Notes: generated from the sequence alone by a model not told the origin. Positions 46,698 through 58,613 are shown, counted from the first letter of the stretch. The stretch is 64,000 bases of DNA from Brevundimonas subvibrioides ATCC 15264 (GCF_000144605.1 NC_014375.1:2046001-2110000), one strand, 5' to 3'. Program-made: numbers and translations.

Positions 46698-47945
46698 CTA
46701 CGCCGCGACCGGCATCCGGGCGACGTTGCAGTGGGTCCACAGGGCGTCCATGGCGGTGACCAGCCTGTCCATCATGCCGTCGTCGTGGTTCGGCGACGGG
46801 GTGAAGCGCAGCCGCTCGGTGCCCTTGGGCACGGTCGGATAGTTGATCGGCTGGACGTAGATGCCGTGGTCTTCCAGCAGCATGTCCGAGATCATCTTGG
46901 CGTGGACCGGATTGCCCACGAACACGGGCACGATGTGGCTCTCGCTGGGCATGACCGGAATGCCGGCCTCGGCGAAGCGGCGCTTCAGCGTCTCGGCCCG
47001 CTCCTGATGCGCGTCGCGCAGCTCGGGGTGCGTCTTGAGGTGGCGGACCGAGGCCAGGGCCCCGGCGGTCAGGGCCGGCGGCAGGCTGGTGGTGAAGATG
47101 AAGCCCGAGGCCCAGCTGCGCACCGCGTCCACGATCACCGCGTCGGCGGCGATATAGCCGCCCATGACGCCGATGGCCTTGCCGAGGGTGCATTCGACGA
47201 TGTCGATGCCGTCCAGAACCCCGTCCCGCTCGGCCACGCCCGCGCCCGTCGCCCCGTACAGGCCGACCGCATGGACCTCGTCGAGATAGGTCAGGGCGCC
47301 GTATTTGCGCGCCAGGGCGATGGTGCCGGCCAGGTCGGCGATGTCGCCGTCCATCGAATAGACGCTCTCGAACGCCACCAGCTTGGGCGCATCGGCCGGA
47401 GCCGCCGCCAGCAGGGTCTCCAGATGCGCCAGGTCGTTGTGCAGGAACACATGCCGCTCGCAGCCGCCGTTGCGGATGCCCGCGATCATCGAGGCGTGGT
47501 TCAGGCTGTCGGAGAAGATGATCAGACCGGGCAGGATGCTCTGCAGCGTCGTCAGCGTCGCCTCATTTGCCACATAGCCCGAGGTGAACAGGAGCGCGGC
47601 TTCCTTCTGGTGCCAGGACGCCAGCTCGGCCTCCAGGTCCACCGCCGAGCGCGTCGTGCCCGAGATGTTGCGCGTACCGCCGGCCCCGGCGCCCACGGCG
47701 TCCAGCTCGGCCGACATGGCCTCCAGCACCTCGGGATGCTGGCCCATGCCCAGATAGTCGTTGGAGCACCAGATCACGCAGTCCTGCTCGGACCCGTCCT
47801 CGCGCCGGCGCACGGCCTTGGGGAACTGTCCGCGCACCCGCTTCAGATCGGCGAAGACCCGGTAGCGGCCCTCGTCCCGGACCTGGTCGACGGCGGACTG
47901 GAAGGCTGAGGTGTAGTCGAACCGGCCGATGACGCCGCACGTCAC
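46698..47945 (-). CDS. hemA: 5-aminolevulinate synthase
   Basis: 415-residue PLP enzyme of the Shemin pathway. N-terminal [71 protein letters not shown] and Schiff-base Lys in [13 protein letters not shown]. Condenses glycine and succinyl-CoA. The GTG start at 47945 overlaps the stop of the upstream small membrane protein (GTGA). The FNR-like box at 48249 lies ahead of this pair and of ccoN, so heme precursor supply and oxidase may be induced together. Confidence 0.94.
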   Translation of the reverse strand: MTCGVIGRFDYTSAFQSAVDQVRDEGRYRVFADLKRVRGQFPKAVRRREDGSEQDCVIWCSNDYLGMGQHPEVLEAMSAELDAVGAGAGGTRNISGTTRSAVDLEAELASWHQKEAALLFTSGYVANEATLTTLQSILPGLIIFSDSLNHASMIAGIRNGGCERHVFLHNDLAHLETLLAAAPADAPKLVAFESVYSMDGDIADLAGTIALARKYGALTYLDEVHAVGLYGATGAGVAERDGVLDGIDIVECTLGKAIGVMGGYIAADAVIVDAVRSWASGFIFTTSLPPALTAGALASVRHLKTHPELRDAHQERAETLKRRFAEAGIPVMPSESHIVPVFVGNPVHAKMISDMLLEDHGIYVQPINYPTVPKGTERLRFTPSPNHDDGMMDRLVTAMDALWTHCNVARMPVAA

Positions 47946-48202
47946 GCTGCGGCACCGCACACAGGACGGGCGCGAAGCATCGAGAGGCCCGCGGCCGCCG
48001 TTCCGAGCGCTGCCGCCAGACAGGCGATCGCCCCGAAACAGGCCGCGCAGTGCCCGCTCATCGGCCCGCACAGGCCGGCGGATATCGCCATATGATCCAG
48101 CGCCGCCACGGCCAGGGCCGAGGCCAGAAGCCCCAGCGAACAGGCCAGGACCAGCAGGCCGCCGGCAAGGATCTTGCGCTCTTGGTCGTCAGTGATCGGC
48201 AT
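47942..48202 (-). CDS. Small cysteine-containing membrane protein coupled to hemA
   Basis: 86 residues. ATG 48202 follows GGAGG with good spacing. Two membrane segments ([47 protein letters not shown]) with a Cys/His-rich loop between ([14 protein letters not shown]). The loop resembles a metal- or heme-binding site. Its stop overlaps hemA by GTGA. Function unknown; a heme or copper handling role is an inference. Confidence 0.75.
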   Translation of the reverse strand: MPITDDQERKILAGGLLVLACSLGLLASALAVAALDHMAISAGLCGPMSGHCAACFGAIACLAAALGTAAAGLSMLRARPVCGAAA

Positions 48203-48248
48203 TTCGGCCCTCCGTCCGCCATCACACCCCAAATGAAGCGGACGTGCT

Positions 48249-48262
48249 TTGCGCTAGATCAA
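48249..48262. promoter_or_regulatory. FNR-like box between hemA and ccoN operons
   Basis: TTGCG-CTAG-ATCAA, 50 bp upstream of the ccoN start and 46 bp upstream of the divergent small gene. Same half-site variant as at ompW. Confidence 0.75.
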
Positions 48263-48312
48263 AGCTGGTTCTGCTGCGGTGCGGCAAAGACCCCGGAGAC
48301 AAGGGGGCGTGC

Positions 48313-49971
<1,659 letters not shown>

Positions 49972-49981
49972 GGATCAGACC

Positions 49982-50719
49982 ATGTGGAAGAAACACGGAC
50001 CGCTCGAGCGGCACTCCCTGCTGCTGGTTCTCGGCATCGTCATCGTCGTTTCGATCGGCGGGATCGTCGAGATCGCCCCCCTGTTCTGGGTCGAGAGCAC
50101 GATCGAGGAGGTCGAAGGGGTTCGCCCCTACACGCCCCTCGAACTGGCCGGGCGCGACATCTACATCTCGGAGGGCTGCTACAGCTGCCACTCGCAGATG
50201 ATCCGCCCACTGCGCGATGAGGTCGAACGCTACGGCCACTACAGCCTGGCGGCGGAGAGCATGTACGACCACCCCTTCCAGTGGGGCTCCAAACGCACCG
50301 GGCCGGACCTGGCGCGGGTCGGGGGCAAATACTCGAACGAATGGCACCGGGAGCACCTGGGCGATCCCCGGGCCGTGGTGCCGGAGTCCAACATGCCTCC
50401 GTACCGCTTCCTGGCCGACCAGGACCTGGACCTGCATGCCATCCGCGCCAAGCTGGTCGCCATGCGGACGGTCGGCGTGCCCTACACCGACGATCAGATC
50501 GAGAACGCCGATGCCGACGCCCGGGCCCAGGTCGACGTCTATGCCAGCGAGACCTCGGCCCTGCGCGGTCGCTACGGGCCCAGGATCGTCCAGGGCGATT
50601 TCGACGGTGATCCCGCGCGTCTGACCAAGATGGACGCCCTGATCGCCTACCTTCAGCAACTCGGCACGATGGTCGATTTCCGCACCTTCCAGGCCGAAGA
50701 CCCGGACAACATGCGATGA
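49982..50719 (+). CDS. ccoO: cbb3 oxidase subunit II (monoheme cytochrome c)
   Basis: 245 residues: an N-terminal membrane anchor ([21 protein letters not shown]) and one heme motif CYSCH in [17 protein letters not shown], with axial Met probably in ESNMPPY. Ten bp after ccoN; stop overlaps ccoQ by ATGA. Confidence 0.96.
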   Translation: MWKKHGPLERHSLLLVLGIVIVVSIGGIVEIAPLFWVESTIEEVEGVRPYTPLELAGRDIYISEGCYSCHSQMIRPLRDEVERYGHYSLAAESMYDHPFQWGSKRTGPDLARVGGKYSNEWHREHLGDPRAVVPESNMPPYRFLADQDLDLHAIRAKLVAMRTVGVPYTDDQIENADADARAQVDVYASETSALRGRYGPRIVQGDFDGDPARLTKMDALIAYLQQLGTMVDFRTFQAEDPDNMR

Positions 50720-50889
50720 GCGGCGTGGACTACGAGACCGTGGCGCGCTTCGCCCAGCAGGGCGGGCTGATCTACTTCGGCACCATCTTCTTCGCCGGGA
50801 TCGCCTACGCGCTCTGGCCCCGCAATGGCGAGGCCTTCCGCCGCCTCGCCCAACTCCCGCTCGAGAAGGACGAGGACGACCATGTCTGA
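50716..50889 (+). CDS. ccoQ: cbb3 oxidase subunit CcoQ
   Basis: 57 residues: [16 protein letters not shown], one membrane helix ([17 protein letters not shown]) and a charged tail (LEKDEDDHV). Overlaps ccoO (ATGA) and ccoP (8 nt). Confidence 0.9.
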   Translation: MSGVDYETVARFAQQGGLIYFGTIFFAGIAYALWPRNGEAFRRLAQLPLEKDEDDHV

Positions 50890-51784
50890 ACGCGAGCACG
50901 ATGATCACTCCGGCGTCGAGACGACCGGTCACGAATGGGACGGCATCAAGGAGCTGGACAATCCGTTGCCCCGCTGGTGGCTGTGGATCTTCTACGGCTG
51001 CATCGCCTTCTCGATCGGCTACTGGGTCCTGATGCCGGCCTGGCCGGGTCTCAGCGGCTATACGCCGGGTTTGCTGAAGCAGTCAGACCGAGCGGACGTG
51101 GTCCAGGAACTGAACGCGCTTCAGACCCGGCGCGGCCAGGACGAGGCCATGCTGATGTCGGCCAGCCTGCAGCAGATCGAAGCCGATCCCGCCCTGCAGG
51201 CCCATGCCCTCGCCGTCGGAACTTCGGTCTTCGGCGACAACTGCGCCAGCTGTCACGGCGCGGGCGGCGGCGGGGCCAAAGGCTATCCGAACCTGCGCGA
51301 CGACGTCTGGCTCTGGGGCGGCTCGCTTGAGGAGATCGAGCACACGTTGAAGGTCGGCATTCGTTCCGGCCACGCCGACACCCGCTTCTCCCAGATGCCG
51401 GCCTTCGGCCGGGACGGTCTGCTGAAGGGCGATCAGATCGCGGATCTGACGGAGTATGTCGTGGCGCTCTCGGGGCGACCCGCCGACGCCGCGGCCGTCG
51501 CCCGCGCCACGCCCCTGTTCGCGGACAACTGCGCCGCCTGTCACATGCCGACCGGCGTGGGATCCCGCGAGTTCGGGGCCCCGAACCTGACGGATCGCGA
51601 ATGGCTGAACGGTTCGGACCGGGCCGCGATCGCGGGCCAGCTCCAGAACGGACGGAACGGCGTCATGCCGACCTGGGAGGGCCGCTTCTCGCCTGCGGTT
51701 ATCAAGGCGCTCGCGGTCTATGTCCACGTCAACGCCGGCGGCGGCGAGCCCTCCGTGACCAGGGTTGAAGCCCCCGCGCCATGA
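50882..51784 (+). CDS. ccoP: cbb3 oxidase subunit III (diheme cytochrome c)
   Basis: 300 residues. TTGHEWDGIKELDNPLPRWW is the family start, followed by one or two membrane helices (WIFYGCIAFSIGYWVLM). Two heme motifs, CASCH and CAACH, with Met ligands likely in SQMPAFG and GVMPTWEG. ATG 50882 begins inside the end of ccoQ. It receives electrons from soluble cytochromes and passes them to CcoO. Confidence 0.96.
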   Translation: MSEREHDDHSGVETTGHEWDGIKELDNPLPRWWLWIFYGCIAFSIGYWVLMPAWPGLSGYTPGLLKQSDRADVVQELNALQTRRGQDEAMLMSASLQQIEADPALQAHALAVGTSVFGDNCASCHGAGGGGAKGYPNLRDDVWLWGGSLEEIEHTLKVGIRSGHADTRFSQMPAFGRDGLLKGDQIADLTEYVVALSGRPADAAAVARATPLFADNCAACHMPTGVGSREFGAPNLTDREWLNGSDRAAIAGQLQNGRNGVMPTWEGRFSPAVIKALAVYVHVNAGGGEPSVTRVEAPAP

Positions 51785-53313
51785 CCATCATCATCGACCG
51801 GACCCGCGAGAAGCCGGCGTCCGTGGGTCCGGTTTCGGTCGCCGAGCGTCAACGCGAGAAGGCCAGGCCGAAGGGCCTGTATCAGGCGCGGGTGCCCATC
51901 TACCCCAAGCTGGTGCACGGCCCCTGGCGCTGGCTGAAATGGGTCCTGCTGATCGTCATGCTGGCGATCTACTATATCACGCCGTGGATCCGCTGGGAGC
52001 GGCCGGGGGCCCTCCCGGACCAGGCGGTGCTGGTCGATTTCGAGGGCGGCCGGTTCTACTTCTTCATGATCCAGCTGTGGCCGCAGGAGGTCTATTTCAT
52101 CACCGGTCTGCTGGTGATGGCGGCGCTGGCGCTGTTTCTGGTGACCGCGTTGTTCGGCCGGCTGTGGTGCGGCTACGCCTGTCCGCAGACGGTGTGGACC
52201 GACCTCTACATCCACGTCGAACGGCTGTTCGAGGGCGACCGGAACGCCCGCATGCGGCTGGACGCCGCCCCCACCTCGTTCAACAAGCTGTGGCGCAAGG
52301 TCGGCAAGCACGCGGTCTGGATCGGCATCGCCTTCGGCACCGGCGGGGCCTGGATCTTCTATTTCCACGACGCGCCGCAGCTGATCCGCAACTTCTGGGT
52401 CGGGACCGCCCCGATGACGGCCTATGTGTCGTGCGCCATCCTGACCTTCACCACCTATGTCTTCGCCGGCCACATGCGCGAGCAGGTCTGCACCTATATG
52501 TGCCCGTGGCCCCGCATTCAGGGGGCGATGCTGGACGACCAGTCGTTCCAGGTCACCTATCGCGCCGACCGCGGCGAGCCGCGCGGGCCGCACAAGAAGA
52601 CCGAGAGCTGGACCGGCCGCGGCGACTGCATCGACTGCAACCAGTGCGTGGTCGCCTGCCCCATGGGCATCGACATCCGCAACGGGGCCCAGCTGGAATG
52701 CATCAACTGCGGCCTGTGCATCGACGCCTGCGACGAGATCATGGACAAGGTCGAGCGGCCGCGCGGGCTGATCGCCTATGACACCGACGCGGCCGTGGCG
52801 GCCCGCTGCGGCGGTCAGAAGCCGAAGCACAACCTGATCCGCCCCCGGACCCTGTACTACGCCGGGGCTCTGGTGGTGGTCAGCGGGCTGATGATCCAGG
52901 GCTTCCGCACCCGCGAGGCCATCGGCGTCCATGCCCTGCGCGACCGCAACCCCGCCTATGTCCAGCTGCAGGATGGCTCCGTCCGTAACGGCTACACGCT
53001 CAAGCTGGCCAACCACGGCTTCGAGACCGCCGCCGTGGAGATCCGCTATGCCGGTGTGCCTGGCGCGGTCCTGACCGACCCCGGGCATCCGGGCGCGGGG
53101 CCCCTGATCGTGGATCTGGCCCCCAATGTCGTGACCTCGATGCGCCTGTTCGTGACCGTTCCGACCGCCTATGCGGACGCCGCCGCCGAGGATGACGATG
53201 AGACCGGAGGAGACGACGACCTGGCCCGGCAGGACGCCCGCTTCGAGATCGTCTCCGGCGACCGCACCAGGGTGGTCGATACCGCCTTCGACTACGGGAG
53301 TTCCGACCGATGA
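51781..53313 (+). CDS. ccoG: CcoG copper-processing ferredoxin-like membrane protein
   Basis: 510 residues with about five membrane helices, a WCGYACPQTVW motif, TYMCPWPR, and two ferredoxin-type Cys clusters (CIDCNQCVVACPMG; CINCGLCIDAC). The C-terminal part is a periplasmic Ig-like domain with an acidic insert (AEDDDETGGDDD). It reduces Cu(II) for CuB assembly. Overlaps ccoP by ATGA. Confidence 0.95.
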   Translation: MTIIIDRTREKPASVGPVSVAERQREKARPKGLYQARVPIYPKLVHGPWRWLKWVLLIVMLAIYYITPWIRWERPGALPDQAVLVDFEGGRFYFFMIQLWPQEVYFITGLLVMAALALFLVTALFGRLWCGYACPQTVWTDLYIHVERLFEGDRNARMRLDAAPTSFNKLWRKVGKHAVWIGIAFGTGGAWIFYFHDAPQLIRNFWVGTAPMTAYVSCAILTFTTYVFAGHMREQVCTYMCPWPRIQGAMLDDQSFQVTYRADRGEPRGPHKKTESWTGRGDCIDCNQCVVACPMGIDIRNGAQLECINCGLCIDACDEIMDKVERPRGLIAYDTDAAVAARCGGQKPKHNLIRPRTLYYAGALVVVSGLMIQGFRTREAIGVHALRDRNPAYVQLQDGSVRNGYTLKLANHGFETAAVEIRYAGVPGAVLTDPGHPGAGPLIVDLAPNVVTSMRLFVTVPTAYADAAAEDDDETGGDDDLARQDARFEIVSGDRTRVVDTAFDYGSSDR

Positions 53314-53798
53314 CCGCCCCTGCTGCACCGGGCCGCCCCCCGTTCACGGTCAAGGGCTGGCATGTCGCTGCCGGGGTGGTGGGCTTCTTCGCCATCGTGA
53401 TCGGCGTCGACATCTCGTTCCTGGTGATCGCCTACCGGACGCATCCCGGCCAGGTGGAGGCCAAGCCCTATGAGACCGGCCTGATCTACAACGCCGAACT
53501 GGAACGGATGCGGGCGCAGGACGCCCTGGGCTGGCGGGCGGGGGCCCGCGCCACGCCGGTCGGGCTCGAGGTCGTGCTGGAGGACAGGGCCGGCGCTGCC
53601 CTGGAGGGCCTCGGCGTCTCGGCCCTGCTCCAGCGGCCGGCCACCGAACAGGGCCGCGCCGAGGTCCGGCTGACCGAAGTCGCGCCGGGCCAGTACGAGG
53701 CCCCCCTGACGCTCAAGGGCACCTGGGACGTGCGCATCGAGGCGAGGGACGGCACCGGACATCCGTTCATCGCCGAAAGGAGGCTGACGTGGCGATGA
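53310..53798 (+). CDS. ccoH: CcoH (FixH) oxidase assembly protein
   Basis: 162 residues: one membrane helix (GWHVAAGVVGFFAIVIGVDISFL) and a periplasmic domain beginning YETGLIYN. Overlaps ccoG by ATGA and ccoI by a few bases. Confidence 0.92.
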   Translation: MTAPAAPGRPPFTVKGWHVAAGVVGFFAIVIGVDISFLVIAYRTHPGQVEAKPYETGLIYNAELERMRAQDALGWRAGARATPVGLEVVLEDRAGAALEGLGVSALLQRPATEQGRAEVRLTEVAPGQYEAPLTLKGTWDVRIEARDGTGHPFIAERRLTWR

Positions 53799-55963
53799 CC
53801 CTCGATTCAGCGATCGGGCGCGACATGTCGGCCTTCGTCCGGCGGCGGGACGACGGTCGCGCCAGCCTCGACCTTCTGGTCACGGGGGCGCGGTGCGCGG
53901 GCTGTATGTCGAAGATCGAACGCGCGGTGTCGGCCCTGCCCGGCGTCGGCTCGGCCCGCCTCAATCTCTCGACCGGCCGTCTCGCGATCGAGGTGTCCGA
54001 CCGGGCCATCGACCCCGACACCGTGATCCGGACCCTGGCGGGGCTCGGCTACCCGGCGACGGCCTACGATCCGGGCGCGGCCCTGCAACAGCGCGACCGC
54101 GAGGGGCGAAAGCTGATCCTCGCCCTCGCCGTCGCCGGTTTCGGGGCGATGAACGCCATGATGTTCTCGGTCCCCCTCTGGGCCGGGTTGTTCGACCAGG
54201 AACTCGGGCCGGCGACCCGGACGATGATGATGTGGATGTCGGCGGCCGTGGGCGCGCCCTGCGCCATCTTCGCCGGGATGACGTTCTTCGAGTCGGCCTG
54301 GCGATCTCTGCGCGCCGGACGCGCCAACATGGACGTGCCCATCTCGGTCGGCGTGATCCTGACCCTGGCCATCAGCTTCTCGGAGACGATCCTGAACGGC
54401 CGCGACGCCTATTTCGATGCGGCGGTCTCCCTGCTGTTTCTGCTGCTTATCGGTCGCTGGCTCGACCATCGGCTGAAGGCGAGCGCGCGAAGCGCCGCAG
54501 GCGACCTTCTGGCCCTCCAGGCGCCCACCGTCTGCGTCATCGACAGCGCCGGCCGTGCCCGGTCGGTGCCGCTCGGTGACGTCGCATCGGGCGACCGGAT
54601 CCGGGTCCGGCCCGGCGACCGGATCCCTGTCGACGCCATCCTCGAGGACGGGATCGCCGTGCTCGACAACAGCCTCCTGACCGGGGAAAGCGCGCCGGAG
54701 CGCATCGCCCGGGGCCAGCTGTGCCGGGCCGGGGCGGTGAACCTGTCGGGCCTGCTCACCCTCAGGGCCGAGGCGGGATCCGAGGACTCCACCCTGGCCG
54801 AAATCGCCCGCCTGATCGACGCCGGGGCCCAGTCCCGGTCGCGCTACGTGCGCCTCGCGGACCGCGCGGCGGCGCTCTATGTGCCCGTGGTGCATGCCGC
54901 GGCCCTGCTGACCTTCGGGGGCGGCTGGGCGCTGGGGCTGGACCCGCGCGAGGCCCTGATCCGCGCCGTCGCCGTCCTGATCGTCACCTGTCCCTGCGCC
55001 CTCGGACTGGCCGTGCCGGCGGTTCAGATCGTGGCGTCCGCCCGCCTGTTCCGACGGGGGGTTCTGGTCAAGTCGGGGGCCGCGCTGGAGCGCCTGGCCG
55101 AGGTCGATCACGTCGTCTTCGACAAGACCGGGGTGCTGACCGAGGGGCGGCCGGTGCTCATCGAGACCTCCCCCGTCGTCGTCAGCATGGCCGCGCCGCT
55201 GGCCCGGGCCACGAACCACCCGATGGCCCGGGCCGTGGCCCGCGCCGCGGGCGACGGACCCGTGGCGACGGACGTCGTCGAGCACGCAGGGCTCGGCGTC
55301 GAGGGGCTGATCGACGGCCAGCGGGCGCGCCTGGGCCGCGCAGCCTTCGTCGGCGTTTCGACCCTGCGGGCGGCGGAGACGGAACTCTGGTTCGGCTTCG
55401 AGGACGGGCCGAAGGTCCGTTTGCGCTTCTCCGATTCACCCAGACCCGACGCCGCGAAGACGGTCGCCGCCCTGCGAGCCCTGGGACTCAGCGTCGAGAT
55501 CCTGTCCGGCGACCAGGCGAGCGTCGTCGAAACCGTGGCGCACAGCGTGGGCATATCGGCCTGGCGATCCGGCCTGCTGCCCGACGACAAGGCGGAGGCG
55601 ATCGATCGTCTCGCCGCGGGCGGACGGAAGGTCCTGATGGTCGGAGACGGACTGAACGACGCCGCGGCCCTGGCGCGCGCCCACGCGGCGATCGCGCCGG
55701 GATCCGCGATCGAGGCCAGCCAGAACGCCGCGGACCTGGTCCTCACCCAGGACAGTCTCATGGCCGTCGTGGAAGCCATCACCGTGGCCCGGTCCGCCCG
55801 CCGCAGGGCGCTGGAGAATTTCGGCTTCGCGGCGCTCTACAATCTGGTCGCCGCCCCGGCCGCCATGCTCGGCCTGGTGAACCCCTTCATCGCGGCGCTC
55901 GCCATGTCGGGGTCTTCGCTGGTCGTCACCCTGAACGCGCTCAGGCTCCGGGGCGCGCGATGA
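53789..55963 (+). CDS. ccoI: CcoI (FixI) P1B copper-exporting ATPase
   Basis: 724 residues. N-terminal HMA domain with CAGC, membrane CPCALG, phosphorylation DKTGVLTEG, HP motif in NHPMARAV and GDGLNDA. Supplies periplasmic copper for cbb3 maturation. GTG 53789 has AAGGAGG at ideal spacing; ATG 53795 (ATGA overlap with ccoH) is the alternative. Confidence 0.95.
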   Translation: MAMTLDSAIGRDMSAFVRRRDDGRASLDLLVTGARCAGCMSKIERAVSALPGVGSARLNLSTGRLAIEVSDRAIDPDTVIRTLAGLGYPATAYDPGAALQQRDREGRKLILALAVAGFGAMNAMMFSVPLWAGLFDQELGPATRTMMMWMSAAVGAPCAIFAGMTFFESAWRSLRAGRANMDVPISVGVILTLAISFSETILNGRDAYFDAAVSLLFLLLIGRWLDHRLKASARSAAGDLLALQAPTVCVIDSAGRARSVPLGDVASGDRIRVRPGDRIPVDAILEDGIAVLDNSLLTGESAPERIARGQLCRAGAVNLSGLLTLRAEAGSEDSTLAEIARLIDAGAQSRSRYVRLADRAAALYVPVVHAAALLTFGGGWALGLDPREALIRAVAVLIVTCPCALGLAVPAVQIVASARLFRRGVLVKSGAALERLAEVDHVVFDKTGVLTEGRPVLIETSPVVVSMAAPLARATNHPMARAVARAAGDGPVATDVVEHAGLGVEGLIDGQRARLGRAAFVGVSTLRAAETELWFGFEDGPKVRLRFSDSPRPDAAKTVAALRALGLSVEILSGDQASVVETVAHSVGISAWRSGLLPDDKAEAIDRLAAGGRKVLMVGDGLNDAAALARAHAAIAPGSAIEASQNAADLVLTQDSLMAVVEAITVARSARRRALENFGFAALYNLVAAPAAMLGLVNPFIAALAMSGSSLVVTLNALRLRGAR

Positions 55964-56154
55964 ACATCCTGCTTCTGCTCGCGCCGTTCTCCGTCCTGCT
56001 GGGCCTTCTGGCTGTGGGTGCGTTCGTCTGGACGCTGCGCGCGGGCCAGTACGACGACGTCCAGGGTGCCGCCGCACGCATCCTGATCGACGAGCCGGCC
56101 CCGCTCCCGCCGCGCCTGCCCGGAGAGGTCCCGCCCCGGGATCCGCCGACCTGA
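55960..56154 (+). CDS. ccoS: CcoS (FixS) oxidase maturation protein
   Basis: 64 residues: one membrane helix (LLLLAPFSVLLGLLAVGAFVW), then TLRAGQYDDVQGAAARIL, the family motif. Overlaps ccoI by ATGA and ends the operon. Confidence 0.93.
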   Translation: MNILLLLAPFSVLLGLLAVGAFVWTLRAGQYDDVQGAAARILIDEPAPLPPRLPGEVPPRDPPT

Positions 56155-56161
56155 AAGAAAA

Positions 56162-56193
56162 GGGCGGCAGGCCGAGGAGCCGGCCCACCGCCC
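56162..56193 (+). terminator. Hairpin between cco operon and TonB receptor gene
   Basis: Outer arms GGGCGG / CCGCCC with further pairing inside (GGCC). Lies between the convergent ccoS and TonB receptor stops and may act on both strands. Confidence 0.6.
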
Positions 56194-56232
56194 AAAGGCA
56201 GGGATAGATCAGGCGTGGACCGAGGTCCGGGC

Positions 56233-58521
56233 CTACATCCGAAGCGACAGACGCAGGCCGTAGGTCCGGGGCGGGCGGATCTGGTTGTAGATCACGCCGG
56301 GCTTGGCCGGGCTCTGGGACGAGTTGGCGAAGACCAGTTCGTCCTCGATGTTGTTGATGAAGCCCGTGATCGCGAGGTTGCCGGACGGGGTTTCCCACGT
56401 CACCCGGGCGTTCGACATCATGTAGCCGTCCTGACGCCCCTGCTCGAGGTAGTCGAGCGACAGATAGCGCGAGGATTCCAGCCGGGTATCGGCCGCGAGG
56501 ATCAGGCGGCCGCGATCCTCGAGCTCCAGCGTCTTCACATAGCCCAGCTGCAGCGACCAGTCCGGGGCGTTGACCAGGGGCTGGCCCGAACAGTCGACGT
56601 CATAGATCCGCGCCGTGGCGCTGGCCCCGGTGAGGGTGGTCGGCGTGATCGGACAACCGATGGCGGGCGCGGCACCTGTGGTCGAATAGGCCTGGTACTT
56701 CAGCTCGTCGTAGGTGGCGTCCAGATACTGGAGGTTGGCCGAGAACTGGTCCGAGGCGGTGGGCTGATAGACCAGCTCAAGTTCCAGGCCGGCGATCGTC
56801 GCCGCCCCGGCGTTCTCGGTCAGATAGATGGGGCCGAAGATCGGCCCGCCGGGCGTCGAGGCGACCTGGACGGGACCCAGGTGCGAGACCTGCTGGTCGG
56901 TGTAGTCCCAGAGGAAGGCCTCGCCGTTCAGCTGAAGCGTGTTGTCGAAGAAGCGGTTCTTGGAGCCCAGCGTATAGGCGACCATGCTTTCGGGGGCCGA
57001 GAAGCCGTTGACCTGGGCCGGGAACAGGACGCCCGATTTGAAGCCGGTGGCGATGGTCGCATAGAGCAGCGACGCGTCGCCGGCATCGTATTCCACGCCC
57101 GCCTTGTAGGTCACCTTGTCGAAGTCGATGTCGGCCGCGACGTCCGAGCGGAGGTCGAGGATGATCGGCACGAGCGGGAAGACACCCGGAACGAAGCCGA
57201 CGAACGGCAGGGTGTGGGCCTCGGTCACCTGGCTCTTCTCGTCCTTGGTGTAGCGCAGGCCGCCGGTGACCCTGAAGCGATCTGTCAGGCTCCAGGTCGC
57301 CTGACCGAAGACGGCCGTGCTGTCGGTGCCCAGATCGGACAGGATGCGCGTGCCGTTGCTGCCCTGATCGAAGCGCTGATTGGCATCGACGGTCTCGGAG
57401 AAAACATAGGCCCCCGCGACCCAGGTCAGCTGACCCACCGTGCCGGACAGCCGCGCCTCGAGGGAGCTCTGTTCCGACTGCTCCTCGATGTCGATCAGGA
57501 AGCTGGAGGCGTAGCCGCGGAAGTCGAGATCGGTCTTGCGGTAGGCCGGGATGACGGTCAGCTGGGCGAAGCCGAGGTCGGCATTGATGGTCGTGGAAAT
57601 GCCGAAGAAGGTGTTGTCCTGATAGCCGTCATTCCTGGCGATGATCTGGGGCACGGGCGCGGTCGGGGGCCGACCCACATAGGCGGCGATGACGCGCGGA
57701 TCGCTGGGTCCCAGACGGTTGTCGCCATCGACCAGCGGAAGGATCGTCCCGCCCGAGCCCATGCCGCCGACATCGGCATAATCGATCGACAGGATGGCGC
57801 TGAGCCGGTCGCTGAACTCGCCGCGCAACTGACCGCGGACCGCCCAGGTGTCCTCGTCGTCGTAGCCGTCGCTGAAGTAGCCGTCGTGCTGGGCCATCTG
57901 CCCGGCCAGACGAAGCGCGAACCGGTCGCCCAGCGGCAGGTTCACGGCCCCGGACGTCTTGAAGGCATCATAGTTGCCGTACTCCGTCGTCAGATTGCCG
58001 CTGGTCTCGTTCAGACGCGGCTTGGCGGTGATGACGTTGACCGCGCCGCCCGTGGCGTTGCGGCCGTAGAGCGTTCCTTGCGGACCCTTGAGGACTTCCA
58101 GGCGCTCGAGGTCATAGAACAGCCCGGCGGGCGCGGCGGGCCGGGACAGATAGATGCCGTCGAGGTTGAACGCGACGCCCTGTTCGGCGAAGGCGTTGGC
58201 CCCGAAGGTGCCGACGCCGCGCAGATAGATCTGGGTGAACGAGGAGGCCGGCGCGATCTGAAGCGCAGGCACCAGGCGGGTCAGGTCGGTCGCCTGGGTG
58301 ATGCTCTGTTCGGTCAGCGTCTCGCCGTCGACGGCGCTGACGGCGATGGCCGCGCGCTGCAGGTTTTCCTCGCGGCGCTGGGCGGTGACGACGATGTCGT
58401 CGAGGCCGGTATACTCCTGATCATCGATCGGATCGGCGGCCGAGCCGGCAGTCTGGGCCTGGACAGAAAACGGCACGCAGGCGCACAGGATCGCTGCCCC
58501 CGTCAGCAGGAATTTCTTCAC
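56233..58521 (-). CDS. TonB-dependent receptor of the aromatic-type cluster
   Basis: 762 residues: Sec signal (MKKFLLTGAAILCACVPFSVQAQ), TonB box-like DDIVVTAQRREENLQ, plug (VDGETLTEQSITQATDL; QIYLRGVGTFGANAF; LEVLKGPQGTLYGRNATGGAVN) and a barrel ending in LRLSLRM. The VVTAQRREE plug is the type found with receptors for hydrophobic or aromatic compounds in Sphingomonads and Caulobacterales, unlike the receptor at 32196. GTG 58521 follows GGGGAGG. Divergent from the LysR gene, so probably controlled by it. Confidence 0.9.
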   Translation of the reverse strand: MKKFLLTGAAILCACVPFSVQAQTAGSAADPIDDQEYTGLDDIVVTAQRREENLQRAAIAVSAVDGETLTEQSITQATDLTRLVPALQIAPASSFTQIYLRGVGTFGANAFAEQGVAFNLDGIYLSRPAAPAGLFYDLERLEVLKGPQGTLYGRNATGGAVNVITAKPRLNETSGNLTTEYGNYDAFKTSGAVNLPLGDRFALRLAGQMAQHDGYFSDGYDDEDTWAVRGQLRGEFSDRLSAILSIDYADVGGMGSGGTILPLVDGDNRLGPSDPRVIAAYVGRPPTAPVPQIIARNDGYQDNTFFGISTTINADLGFAQLTVIPAYRKTDLDFRGYASSFLIDIEEQSEQSSLEARLSGTVGQLTWVAGAYVFSETVDANQRFDQGSNGTRILSDLGTDSTAVFGQATWSLTDRFRVTGGLRYTKDEKSQVTEAHTLPFVGFVPGVFPLVPIILDLRSDVAADIDFDKVTYKAGVEYDAGDASLLYATIATGFKSGVLFPAQVNGFSAPESMVAYTLGSKNRFFDNTLQLNGEAFLWDYTDQQVSHLGPVQVASTPGGPIFGPIYLTENAGAATIAGLELELVYQPTASDQFSANLQYLDATYDELKYQAYSTTGAAPAIGCPITPTTLTGASATARIYDVDCSGQPLVNAPDWSLQLGYVKTLELEDRGRLILAADTRLESSRYLSLDYLEQGRQDGYMMSNARVTWETPSGNLAITGFINNIEDELVFANSSQSPAKPGVIYNQIRPPRTYGLRLSLRM

Positions 58522-58613
58522 GGCATCCTCCCCGGATTTATGTATCGCTGCTCTGCGGCAGATCGAACCTTACCGTGGACAGGCCTCATCTATTTGTGAA
58601 ATCATTTGTTTCG

